Positions 36,871 through 44,706 of a DNA stretch of 64,000 nucleotides are shown piece by piece. The notes under the pieces are model-generated. The model made no database searches and had not been told where the DNA came from. It saw nothing but the letters and a program-made list of their open reading frames with translations. The DNA is from Chryseobacterium defluvii (GTDB lineage: Bacteria > Bacteroidota > Bacteroidia > Flavobacteriales > Weeksellaceae), in contig NZ_JACHLE010000001.1 in assembly GCF_014204415.1 (NCBI RefSeq), positions 1,178,001 through 1,242,000 on the forward strand. Reading direction: 5' to 3'. Each line of letters opens with the position of its first letter. Within the stretch, counting starts at the first letter, position 1. Both the position numbers and the translations under genes were made by a program.

Positions 36871-37485
36871 TCAATTGTCTGTTTTTAAACTGGATATGAC
36901 ATTCAGATTTCTGTAATTATTCGTTTTTGCATCAAAAATCTCAGCCGTATAGTAAGTAATATTTACTTTTTTATTCAAAAGAGAATTATATTCTTTAGGC
37001 AAATCCAGATCGGATTCTACTGCTGATACCCAATACAGCTTATTCAGGGTTTTATTTTCACCTACCAGATGGAATACGACAAAATTTTCCTTTTCTATCT
37101 TTGTGATGGTTCCGTTCAACATAAGCTGCGGGCTTTCCGCCTCTTCTTCCGATTTTCCCATTATATCCAAAAACAGGTCAGAGCATTCCGTAGCCATCAA
37201 CATTCCCACACTGGAAAACAGTTCTTCCATTGCCTTATCATTGGCCTCACTTGTCATATTTGAAACATCGATGTTATAATCCCGTTTAAGCTCTTTTTCA
37301 AAAACCATTGAAGATTTGATAACGCATAATCCGAACTGGGTATCCAGATTTTTGGCATCAGGATTTTCTGATTTTATTTTGCTGACGCATTCACAGGAAG
37401 CTTTGGCAATTTTCTTTTTATACTCCTAGGAAAAGGCAAAACCCGATATAAGAATTGAGAATACGATTAGTAATTGTTTTTTCAT
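36871..37485 (-). pseudogene. exported hypothetical protein broken by an in-frame TAG at codon 20
   Basis: From the ATG at 37485 the frame encodes a textbook signal peptide (MKKQLLIVFSILISGFAFS), then TAG at 37428-37426, then an open frame of about 184 codons to 36871. The codon after FAFS is normally Gln (CAG) at a signal peptide cut site, so a single C-to-T change explains the stop. After it the protein reads EYKKKIAKASCECVSKIK and continues as a soluble domain. A rescue start at 37308 (MVFEKELKRDYNIDV) would give 145 residues lacking the signal peptide. Family not recognised. Confidence 0.72.
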
Positions 37486-37543
37486 GGTATTAAAATTTTT
37501 CAAAGATAGTAGAATTAATGAAATATCATCAAAATGCAAATCT

Positions 37544-37551
37544 TATCTTTG
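37544..37551 (+). promoter_or_regulatory. -7 box TATCTTTG upstream of dgkA
   Basis: Fits TAnnTTTG. It lies downstream of an in-frame ATG at 37534, which supports the ATG at 37567 as the real start of the kinase. Confidence 0.6.
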
Positions 37552-37566
37552 CTAAAAATATTAAAA

Positions 37567-37947
37567 ATGCGGAAACCATCTCTTTATAAAAGTTTTCTTA
37601 ATGCTTTGCGGGGTGTTTTTCTGATGGCAGGAAGCGAAAGAAATTTTAAGATCGAGCTTTTTGTCTTTTTTATTAATGTTTTTCTGATCTTTTACCTGAA
37701 GCTTTCAGCTACCGATGCTATTCTTATCCTTATTGTTTCTTTTGGGGTTTTAGGTGCTGAGATCTTCAATACGGCTGTTGAAAAACTCTGCGATATAGTT
37801 CAACCTGATTTTGACAGGAGGATCGGTTTTATAAAAGATATTTCAGCCGGAGCTGTTTTGCTGATGGCTATTGCTTCCGTTATTGTTGGGATCGTTGTTT
37901 ACTGGAAGTATGTTTTCATTCAATTCTCCACATTTTTGTCATTCTGA
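37567..37947 (+). CDS. dgkA: diacylglycerol kinase
   Basis: A 126-residue integral membrane kinase of the DgkA/undecaprenol kinase family. Three membrane helices; the signature is EIFNTAVEKLCDIVQPDF, the Glu-Asn-Thr-Ala motif slightly changed to EIFNTA. It phosphorylates diacylglycerol or undecaprenol at the inner membrane. The start at 37567 is supported by the promoter box at 37544. Confidence 0.9.
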   Translation: MRKPSLYKSFLNALRGVFLMAGSERNFKIELFVFFINVFLIFYLKLSATDAILILIVSFGVLGAEIFNTAVEKLCDIVQPDFDRRIGFIKDISAGAVLLMAIASVIVGIVVYWKYVFIQFSTFLSF

Positions 37948-38422
37948 ATGAAGTGAGGTGAGAAATCTCAATGGTTGAAAGTAGGGCTAGATTCTACCTT
38001 TAAAGAGAAGAGCATTCAATTAAACTAATAGATTCCTGAGAATACAATTCATATTCCGATTAAGAATTAAATCTCCTTTATTCATCAAAACTTCGATAGA
38101 AATTTGGGAAATAAATCCCACTAGTAAGGTATTAAGTAAAGATGAATTCTCTGCTCTATTTGTAAAATTATAAATTAAAAGTATGGAAAAAATTGTAATA
38201 GGTATTGATAAAACAAAATTATTTACAGGATTTTTACACTTATAAAAAAATGAAAAATCTCATGAAAAAAATTACATTAATAATTGTATTATGTCATAGA
38301 AATCGGAATAACGCACTTTGTGTGTAATGTCTGATTATAAAAAATAGAAATATTATAGAATCGGTGGAAAGAAAAAAGCAACCTCTTTCGAAGTTGCTTT
38401 TTATTTTGAAAATCTTTGCAGA
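37948..38422. other. 475-bp intergenic region, no gene recognised
   Basis: Begins with a GTCATTCTGAATGAAG-type repeat at 37938-37975. It holds two very short ORFs: one at 38182 (MEKIVIGIDKTKLFTGFLHL) and one at 38262 with a signal-peptide-like start. Neither is convincing as a gene. The rpsO terminator is at the right end. Confidence 0.5.
38376..38405 (-). terminator. terminator of rpsO
   Basis: AAGCAAC (38376-38382) pairs with GTTGCTT (38393-38399); on the minus strand a T run follows. It lies 20 bases past the rpsO stop. Confidence 0.8.
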
Positions 38423-38692
38423 TTATTTTCTTAGACCTAGTTCAGCAATAATTGCTCTGTATCTTGCGATATCTTTTTTCTTAAGATAATCTAATAAGCT
38501 TTTTCTTTTACCTACTAATTTCACCAAAGATCTTTCTGTGTTATAATCTTTGTGATTGCTCTTTAAATGAGCAGAAAGATGGTTGATTCTGTAAGTGAAA
38601 AGGGCAACCTGTCCTTCAGCGCTTCCTGTGTCTTGTGCAGATTTCCCGTGCTTTGCGAAAATTTCTGCTTTTTTTTCTGTTGTTAAGTACAT
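38423..38692 (-). CDS. rpsO: 30S ribosomal protein S15
   Basis: An 89-residue protein with the S15 hallmark blocks AKHGKSAQDTGSAEGQVA, TYRINHLSAHLK and LVGKRKSLLDYL. It binds the central domain of 16S rRNA. Length is exactly that of the family. A promoter with both elements lies upstream (38728-38758). Confidence 0.97.
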   Translation of the reverse strand: MYLTTEKKAEIFAKHGKSAQDTGSAEGQVALFTYRINHLSAHLKSNHKDYNTERSLVKLVGKRKSLLDYLKKKDIARYRAIIAELGLRK

Positions 38693-38727
38693 TCCAATAT
38701 TGTTTAATGATTATTATGTAACGGGTG

Positions 38728-38758
38728 CAAAGGTACAACTATTTTCTCAGCTGACCAA
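38728..38758 (-). promoter_or_regulatory. rpsO promoter
   Basis: On the minus strand: -33 TTG (38756-38758) and -7 TACCTTTG (38728-38735), separated by 20 bases. This fits the Bacteroidota consensus TTTG-N19-TAnnTTTG better than most in the window. Confidence 0.6.
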
Positions 38759-38843
38759 CGTTATTGATTTCATTTATCAAAAATGATAGAAAAAAATGTT
38801 AAAAATTTCTTAACAAGTTATATGTTATCCCATTAAAACGCAG

Positions 38844-38851
38844 TAATTTTG
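38844..38851 (+). promoter_or_regulatory. -7 box TAATTTTG
   Basis: Fits TAnnTTTG and is 12-15 bases before the two candidate ATGs of the secreted protein at 38863. Confidence 0.55.
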
Positions 38852-38862
38852 CAAACGAATCC

Positions 38863-39417
38863 ATGATGAAAAAAATTTTACTTTTAACAGCGTTTACTTT
38901 TTTTTTAATGATCGGCATTGCCCCGGTGAAAGCACAGGAAAATGCGGATGACAGAATAAAGAAAATCTTATACTTCAACCCTGAAGTGGAACCTGATATT
39001 GAGGAAATAAAAGAACCTACCAATCACGCTTTTTTCAGTGCCGTTTCCGATAATATAAGCGGCCGGAAAAACAAAATGCTCCGTGCAGAAATACAGATCC
39101 CTTTTGATAATATTGATAAACAAACTATTACAGATTACTGTATCAACAATGATGCGGATTTTGCCGTTGTTCCCAAAGTAAGATATTTTAAGGTAGGCAT
39201 CGGTAAATATGTATTTTCTAACCAGGTTGTGGTAAGCCTTAAGGTTTTTGATGCCAAAGGGAATTTTATCGCAGAGTCAGACCATGACACTTACCGCAAG
39301 AATATGCGCCTTTTGGGTTCTGCCGAAAATTCCATTAAAATCGGGACCAATGGTGCCATAAAAGGCATCCTGAAAAAATTGAGAAAAGTAAAGCATACTG
39401 CCGGATCTGATTTTTAG
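38863..39417 (+). CDS. secreted hypothetical protein
   Basis: A 184-residue protein (or 183 from the ATG at 38866) with a signal peptide (MMKKILLLTAFTFFLMIG...VKAQ). The mature part has FNPEVEPDIEEIKEPTNHAF, then a mixed alpha/beta domain with KVRYFKVGIGKYVFSNQVVV, which looks like a small lipoprotein-type beta-sheet domain, and a basic end. Not recognised. Confidence 0.78.
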   Translation: MMKKILLLTAFTFFLMIGIAPVKAQENADDRIKKILYFNPEVEPDIEEIKEPTNHAFFSAVSDNISGRKNKMLRAEIQIPFDNIDKQTITDYCINNDADFAVVPKVRYFKVGIGKYVFSNQVVVSLKVFDAKGNFIAESDHDTYRKNMRLLGSAENSIKIGTNGAIKGILKKLRKVKHTAGSDF

Positions 39418-39538
39418 ATTTTTATAGAGTACAATAGATTTTTTTCATCTTACAGTTTATACTCAGAAAATGAGAAGACATAAAGTTTAATTAATTCTTA
39501 ATTTTATCACACCTCTACCTCATTTTAAAAATTTGAAT

Positions 39539-39546
39539 TATTTTTG
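39539..39546 (+). promoter_or_regulatory. -7 box TATTTTTG upstream of mgtE
   Basis: Fits TAnnTTTG and overlaps the TTG at 39544. It therefore argues for the in-frame TTG at 39568 as the real start of mgtE. Confidence 0.45.
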
Positions 39547-40890
39547 CATTGCCAAAAATTTCATGTTTTGAATTCCACGGACGAACTTATCTTTAATCCT
39601 GCCGATATTGCCGAAACACTCAGCGGACTTCCTGCTGATGAAAGGCTACTGGCATTTTTAAAAGTTCCGAAAGAATACAAAGCAGAAGTTTTTTCCCACC
39701 TTGATCCGGATTTCCAGGAAGAAACCATCAGAAGCATAGGAAGTGATGATGTTTCCGAAATTCTGAACGCCATGACTCCTGATGACAGGACTGCCCTGTT
39801 TGAAGATTTCCCGGACGAGCTTATCAAATACTCCATCAATCATCTTAATCCGCAGGAAAGAAGGATCGCTTTGAAGCTTCTGGGCTATGATTCAGATTCT
39901 ATTGCCCGTCTGATGACCCCTTATTACATTCAGATCCGTAAGGAATGGACAGTAAAAAGATGCCTGCAGCAGATCAAAAAAGTCGGAAAAAGGGTTGAAA
40001 CCATGAACCACCTGTATGTGGTGGATGAAAGAAACCGCCTGATCGATGATATTGCGTTAGGAAGCTTATTACTGGCAGAAGAGGATACGCTGATCTCCGA
40101 GATCACAGATAATCATTTTGTGGCTATTACCACAACGACTTCAAAAGAAGATGCGGTTACTTATTTTGAAAAATATGACAGGACTGCCCTTCCGATCATT
40201 ACGGAAGCCGGAGTGCTGGTAGGTATTGTGACGATTGATGACATCTTAGACCAGATCGAGCAACAAAATACGGAAGACATTCAGAAGTTCGGGGGTGTGG
40301 AAGCACTTGATGAGCCTTATATTCAAACGCATTGGTTTGAAATGATCAAGAAGCGGGGATTATGGCTTATTGTCCTGTTCTTTCTACAGCTTATCACAGC
40401 ATCTGTAATGGGTTTTTATGAAAATGAAATTGAGAAGGCTGTAGTACTTGCCCTTTTTATTCCTCTGATCATTTCAAGTGGCGGTAATTCAGGATCGCAG
40501 GCAGCAACCTTGATTATCCGTGCTATGGCGCTCCAAGAAATCACTATAAAAGACTGGTGGAGGGTAATGAAGAAAGAACTGGTAACCGGGCTGGTTCTGG
40601 GAACACTTTTGGGTGTAGTCGGGTTTTTCAGAATTATGATCTGGCAAAAGCTGGGCTGGTTCAATTATGGGGATTATTGGTATTTTGTGGCCATCAGCGC
40701 AGCAATTTCTCTTGCCATGATCGTACTTTGGGGAACTCTTTCCGGCTCTATGGTGCCATTTATCCTTAAAAAATTCAATCTCGATCCGGCCACCTCATCG
40801 GCTCCGTTCGTAGCCACCTTAGTGGATGTTACCGGACTTATCATCTATTTTACCATTGCCGGGCTTTTCTTAACCGGAAAACTTTTGTAA
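39544..40890 (+). CDS. mgtE: MgtE-type magnesium transporter
   Basis: A 448-residue protein from TTG at 39544, or 440 from TTG at 39568; no in-frame ATG is near. The N-terminal superhelical domain (residues about 20-130, [15 protein letters not shown]) is followed by a CBS pair (to about residue 245, [14 protein letters not shown]) and a five-helix membrane domain with [15 protein letters not shown] and [16 protein letters not shown]. MgtE is a Mg2+-gated channel; the N-terminal and CBS domains sense cytoplasmic Mg2+. The start is uncertain because of the promoter box at 39539. Confidence 0.92.
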   Translation: MHCQKFHVLNSTDELIFNPADIAETLSGLPADERLLAFLKVPKEYKAEVFSHLDPDFQEETIRSIGSDDVSEILNAMTPDDRTALFEDFPDELIKYSINHLNPQERRIALKLLGYDSDSIARLMTPYYIQIRKEWTVKRCLQQIKKVGKRVETMNHLYVVDERNRLIDDIALGSLLLAEEDTLISEITDNHFVAITTTTSKEDAVTYFEKYDRTALPIITEAGVLVGIVTIDDILDQIEQQNTEDIQKFGGVEALDEPYIQTHWFEMIKKRGLWLIVLFFLQLITASVMGFYENEIEKAVVLALFIPLIISSGGNSGSQAATLIIRAMALQEITIKDWWRVMKKELVTGLVLGTLLGVVGFFRIMIWQKLGWFNYGDYWYFVAISAAISLAMIVLWGTLSGSMVPFILKKFNLDPATSSAPFVATLVDVTGLIIYFTIAGLFLTGKLL

Positions 40891-40909
40891 TTTTAGGCAA
40901 AGTCTGAAC

Positions 40910-41644
40910 ATGAAAGTTATTTCTCTGGTTCCTTCTATTACGGAGGCTTTATTTGATTTGGGTCTGACTGAAAATGAAATCATCGGAAGAACAAAATTCT
41001 GTATTCATCCCAAAGAAAAGATAAAGCATGTAGAGATCATCGGCGGTACAAAAAACCTGAATATTGAAAAGATCAAAAGCTTAAACCCTGATCTTATAAT
41101 TGCCAATAAGGAGGAAAATGTAAAAGAGCAGGTACAGGCCCTGATGGAGGAATTCAAGGTTGTGGTAACTCATGTGGAAAGTGTTGAAGACAATTATTAC
41201 CTGCTTAAAAGCTTGGGGAATATCTTTAAACAGGAAGAGAAAGCCAAAGCCTATAACGTGAAGATCTACGAGGTTTTAAATCAGGTTAAAACAGACTCCA
41301 AAGTAAAAATAGCCTATCTGATCTGGAAAAATCCTTATATGACGGTAGGTTCAGATACTTTTATCCATCATATTTTAACGGAAATGGGGTTTGAGAATAT
41401 TTTTAAAAACAGGACCCGGTATCCGGAAATCACAGCAGAGGATCTGGTCGGAGCCGAAATTATAGTGCTTTCTTCGGAACCGTTTCCTTTCAAAGAGAAA
41501 CATATTGAAGATCTTAAGGTGCTTTACCCTGAAAAAAAGATCATGATTGTTGACGGGGAAGCATTTTCATGGTATGGGACACGCCTTGCGAAATGTGAGG
41601 GCTATTTTAAGGAACTATTATCCGGTATACATTCTCTCAAATAA
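40910..41644 (+). CDS. BtuF-like helical-backbone metal/cobalamin-binding protein
   Basis: A 244-residue protein with the BtuF/FecB-like fold: VISLVPSITEALFDLG, the ...LNPDLIIANKEEN motif and a long backbone helix. It has no signal peptide or lipobox, so it may act in the cytoplasm or the export signal is not recognisable. Members bind cobalamin or iron-siderophores for ABC importers, but no permease is adjacent. It follows mgtE after 19 bases. Confidence 0.82.
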   Translation: MKVISLVPSITEALFDLGLTENEIIGRTKFCIHPKEKIKHVEIIGGTKNLNIEKIKSLNPDLIIANKEENVKEQVQALMEEFKVVVTHVESVEDNYYLLKSLGNIFKQEEKAKAYNVKIYEVLNQVKTDSKVKIAYLIWKNPYMTVGSDTFIHHILTEMGFENIFKNRTRYPEITAEDLVGAEIIVLSSEPFPFKEKHIEDLKVLYPEKKIMIVDGEAFSWYGTRLAKCEGYFKELLSGIHSLK

Positions 41645-41672
41645 AAACTCCGGTTGAGCCGGAGATATTTTT
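41643..41672 (+). terminator. terminator after mgtE/btuF-like pair
   Basis: CTCCGG (41648-41653) pairs with CCGGAG (41659-41664), with a T run after it on the plus strand. Confidence 0.75.
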
Positions 41673-41676
41673 TACT

Positions 41677-41795
41677 ATAAAAGTTTTTTAAACACTTTAG
41701 TTATTATAAGCTGACAAATCAGATGCTGTATAGTCCACTTAAATTGAAAATCTTTTGTTTTCAATAGTTTTTTAAGTGCTTACCTTTATGGTTAT
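41677..41795. repeat. dispersed AT-rich repeat family, short copy
   Basis: Left end ACTATAAAAGTTTTTTAAACACTTTAG and right end TTTTTTAAGTGCTTACCTTTATGGTT read as inverted counterparts, as in the larger copies. Only about 115 bp remain. Confidence 0.4.
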
Positions 41796-41803
41796 ATGTA
41801 AGA

Positions 41804-42253
41804 CTATAGGATCTTGGAAACTTCGTGACAAAGCCATTCCAATAGCTCCAGATCTTCTTTGGTAAAAGGATTTAATGTGTGTGAGTCTATATCGATTTGC
41901 CCGATATTGACCCCGTTTTTAAAGATAGGAACCACAATTTCCGCCTTTGTATCAATAGAGCAGCTTAGGTAATTGTCCTGCAGCTTTACATCAGGAACTA
42001 TAAACGTTTCATTGGACACGGCAACCTGACCACAAATCCCTTTTCCGTAAGGAATAATCGTATGATCTGTAGGTGCACCTACATACGGCCCTAAGATCAG
42101 CTCGTCCTTATCTCCGTTTTTAAAGTAGAAACCCGTCCAGTTAAAGTATGAGATCTCCTGATCCAGCAGATGGCAGACTTTCTGAAGCTTTTCTTCTGTA
42201 TTATGTTTCGGGCTTTCAAGAATGGAGGAAAGCCTTTTCTTTAGTTCTGACAT
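41804..42253 (-). CDS. GAF-domain protein, free methionine-(R)-sulfoxide reductase type
   Basis: A 149-residue single GAF domain protein of the fRMsr type: YFNWTGFYFKNG, YGKGICGQ with one conserved Cys, NYLSCSIDTKAEIVVPIF with another. The first of the three Cys found in characterised fRMsr enzymes is not seen; the corresponding segment here reads GAPTDHTIIP. If the remaining pair suffices it reduces free methionine-(R)-sulfoxide; otherwise it may have changed function. The next gene is 11 bases away, so they may be cotranscribed. Confidence 0.82.
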   Translation of the reverse strand: MSELKKRLSSILESPKHNTEEKLQKVCHLLDQEISYFNWTGFYFKNGDKDELILGPYVGAPTDHTIIPYGKGICGQVAVSNETFIVPDVKLQDNYLSCSIDTKAEIVVPIFKNGVNIGQIDIDSHTLNPFTKEDLELLEWLCHEVSKIL

Positions 42254-42264
42254 TGTATGTTATT

Positions 42265-43692
42265 TTAAGAGAATTGTTTTAAGGAAAGTTCTTCCTTATA
42301 TCCGAACATTCCGCGCTCTTTGATCATTTCTGAAACTCCATCAGGCAGCTGATTTTCCCAGCCTTTTATACCGCCTGCAATTTTCCTCAGTATTTCCCTG
42401 GAATAGATCTCAAGAAACTCCGGATTATAGTTTTTAATGTCTACGATACGGTTGTTCAGTTTGAAATATTTATATAGTTCTTTCAGGTTTTCTTCTACTT
42501 TAAGGTTCGAGGCATCTAAAAGCTCATGGGTTTCAGGGTCTTTATAAGGATACAGGTACACTCTCATTCCGTTACGGAAGAATTTACCGAATGCTTCCAG
42601 AATTCCTCCGGAAAGGTTTTTATAATATTTTTCGTCAAATACCATCAACAGGTTGTTCACCCCCATTGCCACTCCGATATTCCCGTTGGTATAGGACGCA
42701 AAATAATCAATCAGTCTATAATATTCCGAGAAGTTTGAGATGATAACGGTATATCCCAGTTTACCCAGGATGTCCACCCTGTCCAGGAAATCCCTTTCAT
42801 CAATATCTCCATCAGCACGAAGGTTGGAAATGGTAATTTCGATCAGGATCTCTGTTTCTTCCTGGGTGCAGATCGCATCCTTCAAAAACATATCGATCCC
42901 GTTTTGCAGCATATCAATGTTTACTTTGGTTACCGGCCTGAAACTTCCTCTTACCGCAAAAATATTCTTCTTATATAAGCTGTCTGCAGGAAGCATATTA
43001 TTTCCTTCAGAATTAAAGATCACAGCATCCGTCATCCCGTTCTTTACCAACTGCAGGGACATCAATCTGTTATCAACATAAGCAAAAGCCGGCCCGCTGA
43101 AATCGATCATATCTATTTCCAGATTGTCAGTAGCCACATCGTCGTATAAAGATTCAATCAGTCTTCTTGGATTATCATAATAGGTAAATGCGCCGAAAAT
43201 AAGATTTACGCCCAGGTTCCCTAATGTCTCCTGCTGTAAAGTGGCATCATTTTCCTTGAATTTAACATGAATAACGATCTCGTTATAGTCTTCATTAGCT
43301 CTTACCTGGAAACGGATTCCTACCCAGCCATGCCCTCTCTGGGTTTTATCAAAATTAATGGTCGTTACTGTATTGGCATATGAAAAAAACTTTCTGTTCG
43401 GGCTGTTTTCCCTTGAGATCCTTTCTTCGATCAGGGATACTTCATAGCGAAGCATTTTACGAAGTCGGTTTTGGGTAACGTATCTGTTTTTTGCTTCTTT
43501 TCCATAGATGGCATCACTAAAATCCTTGTCGTATGCAGACATTGCTTTGGCAATGGTTTGTGAAGCGCCTCCTGCTCTAAAAAAATGCCGAACAGTCTCC
43601 TGCCCTGCCCCAATTTCCGCGAAAGTACCATAAATAGTAGGATCTAGATTAATTGTTAATGCTTTTTGTTTAGGAGTCAGTTTCTGATACAT
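42265..43692 (-). CDS. Bacteroidota-conserved protein of unknown function (often mislabelled TonB-dependent)
   Basis: A 475-residue cytoplasmic protein with no signal peptide. It starts MYQKLTPKQKALTINLDP and has the conserved IYGTFAEIGAGQE motif near residues 21-33. Such proteins have been labelled TonB-dependent receptor or nicotinate-nucleotide adenylyltransferase in databases; the lack of export signal and beta-barrel pattern makes the receptor label wrong. Function unknown. A -7 box on the minus strand is at 43721-43728. Confidence 0.85.
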   Translation of the reverse strand: MYQKLTPKQKALTINLDPTIYGTFAEIGAGQETVRHFFRAGGASQTIAKAMSAYDKDFSDAIYGKEAKNRYVTQNRLRKMLRYEVSLIEERISRENSPNRKFFSYANTVTTINFDKTQRGHGWVGIRFQVRANEDYNEIVIHVKFKENDATLQQETLGNLGVNLIFGAFTYYDNPRRLIESLYDDVATDNLEIDMIDFSGPAFAYVDNRLMSLQLVKNGMTDAVIFNSEGNNMLPADSLYKKNIFAVRGSFRPVTKVNIDMLQNGIDMFLKDAICTQEETEILIEITISNLRADGDIDERDFLDRVDILGKLGYTVIISNFSEYYRLIDYFASYTNGNIGVAMGVNNLLMVFDEKYYKNLSGGILEAFGKFFRNGMRVYLYPYKDPETHELLDASNLKVEENLKELYKYFKLNNRIVDIKNYNPEFLEIYSREILRKIAGGIKGWENQLPDGVSEMIKERGMFGYKEELSLKQFS

Positions 43693-43720
43693 TAGAACAT
43701 TAAATTTTTTGTAAATTTAC

Positions 43721-43728
43721 CAAAATTA
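43721..43728 (-). promoter_or_regulatory. -7 box TAATTTTG upstream of the 475-residue protein
   Basis: Minus-strand match to TAnnTTTG, 29 bases before the ATG, in the gap shared with the divergent MBL hydrolase gene. Confidence 0.5.
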
Positions 43729-43747
43729 ATACCAACCTCAAAACAAA

Positions 43748-44515
43748 ATGAAGTTGAAATTTTTAGGGACCGGCACTTCTCAGGGTATACCTGTTATTGG
43801 CTGTACATGTGAAGTATGTACCTCGGGCAACCCAAAAGACAACCGTTTTCGGTCTTCTGTGATGGTCACTACGGAAGAGAATAAAAAAATCCTGATCGAC
43901 TGCGGTCCGGATTTCAGACAGCAAATGCTGCTCAACCATGAACACCTTGTAGATGTTATCCTTCTCACCCACGAGCATAATGACCATGTCATAGGACTGG
44001 ATGATATGCGCCCGCTGATTTTCAAAAGTGGAAAGCATATCCCCATCTATTGTTATGAAAGAGTCGGGAATGAAATTAAAAACCGTTTTCCCTATGCATT
44101 TACGGATGTGAGGTATCCCGGTGCTCCGGCCTTTGATCTTTATACCATAAACAACGAGCCTTTCACTGTTCTGGATACAGAAATTGTTCCTGTTGAAGTG
44201 ATCCACTACAAGATCACCGTATTCGGTTATAAGTTTAAAAATATGGCCTACATTACAGATGCCAACTTCATTTCAGAAACAGAAAAAGAAAAACTGAAAA
44301 ACCTTGATGTCCTGATTCTAAACTGCATTCGTAAGTTTGATCCGCATCCTGCCCATTTTGTCCTTGCAGATGTCATACAGCTTTATAAGGAGCTAAAACC
44401 TGAAAAAATGTTCCTTACCCATATCAGCCATCATTTGGGAGTGCATGACATTGAAGATAAACAGCTTCCGGAAGGGATGCATCTTGCCTACGATGGCTTG
44501 GAAATAGATTTTTAA
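43748..44515 (+). CDS. PhnP-like MBL-fold metallohydrolase
   Basis: A 255-residue hydrolase with LGTGTSQGIPVIGCTC at the N-terminus, the metal motif THEHNDHVIGLDDM near residues 75-90, and further ligands in LTHISHHLG. The conserved GTSQGxPxxGC segment marks the PhnP/RNase-Z-like branch that cleaves phosphodiesters such as cyclic phosphates. Divergent from the 475-residue protein. Confidence 0.88.
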   Translation: MKLKFLGTGTSQGIPVIGCTCEVCTSGNPKDNRFRSSVMVTTEENKKILIDCGPDFRQQMLLNHEHLVDVILLTHEHNDHVIGLDDMRPLIFKSGKHIPIYCYERVGNEIKNRFPYAFTDVRYPGAPAFDLYTINNEPFTVLDTEIVPVEVIHYKITVFGYKFKNMAYITDANFISETEKEKLKNLDVLILNCIRKFDPHPAHFVLADVIQLYKELKPEKMFLTHISHHLGVHDIEDKQLPEGMHLAYDGLEIDF

Positions 44516-44557
44516 AGAATTCTTCACGAAAAGTTTTCAAATAGTAAAAAAAGTTTT

Positions 44558-44565
44558 TATATTTG
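44558..44565 (+). promoter_or_regulatory. -7 box TATATTTG of tRNA-Leu
   Basis: Fits TAnnTTTG, 17 bases before the tRNA. Confidence 0.65.
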
Positions 44566-44582
44566 CACACCAATTTAAAGCA

Positions 44583-44662
44583 GCCCAGGTGGCGGAATTG
44601 GTAGACGCGCTGGTCTCAAACACCAGTTCTTAGGAGTACCGGTTCGATCCCGGTCCTGGGTA
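44583..44662 (+). tRNA. tRNA-Leu(CAA)
   Basis: Acceptor stem GCCCAGG (44583-44589) with CCTGGGT (44655-44661), anticodon stem CTGGT (44610-44614) and ACCAG (44622-44626), anticodon CAA at 44617-44619 in loop CTCAAAC, T stem ACCGG (44638-44642) with TTCGATC loop and CCGGT (44650-44654). The variable region is 11 bases, as in a class II tRNA with a short extra arm. Discriminator A at 44662; CCA is not encoded. The 5' G pairs with U in the acceptor. Confidence 0.95.
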
Positions 44663-44663
44663 C

Positions 44664-44693
44664 AAAAAACCTCTGATTTTTTCAGAGGTTTTT
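44664..44693. terminator. bidirectional terminator between tRNA-Leu and the DUF262 gene
   Basis: AAAAACCTCTGA (44665-44676) pairs with TCAGAGGTTTTT (44682-44693), with a 5-base loop. It ends the tRNA on the plus strand and the DUF262 operon on the minus strand. Confidence 0.9.
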
Positions 44694-44706
44694 GTTTATA
44701 TTTCAC

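Noticed and set aside
38182-38244. Short ORF beginning MEKIVIGIDKTKLF, reminiscent of IS110 transposase starts
   Set aside because: Only 20 codons, no continuing similarity; too little to call an insertion-sequence remnant.
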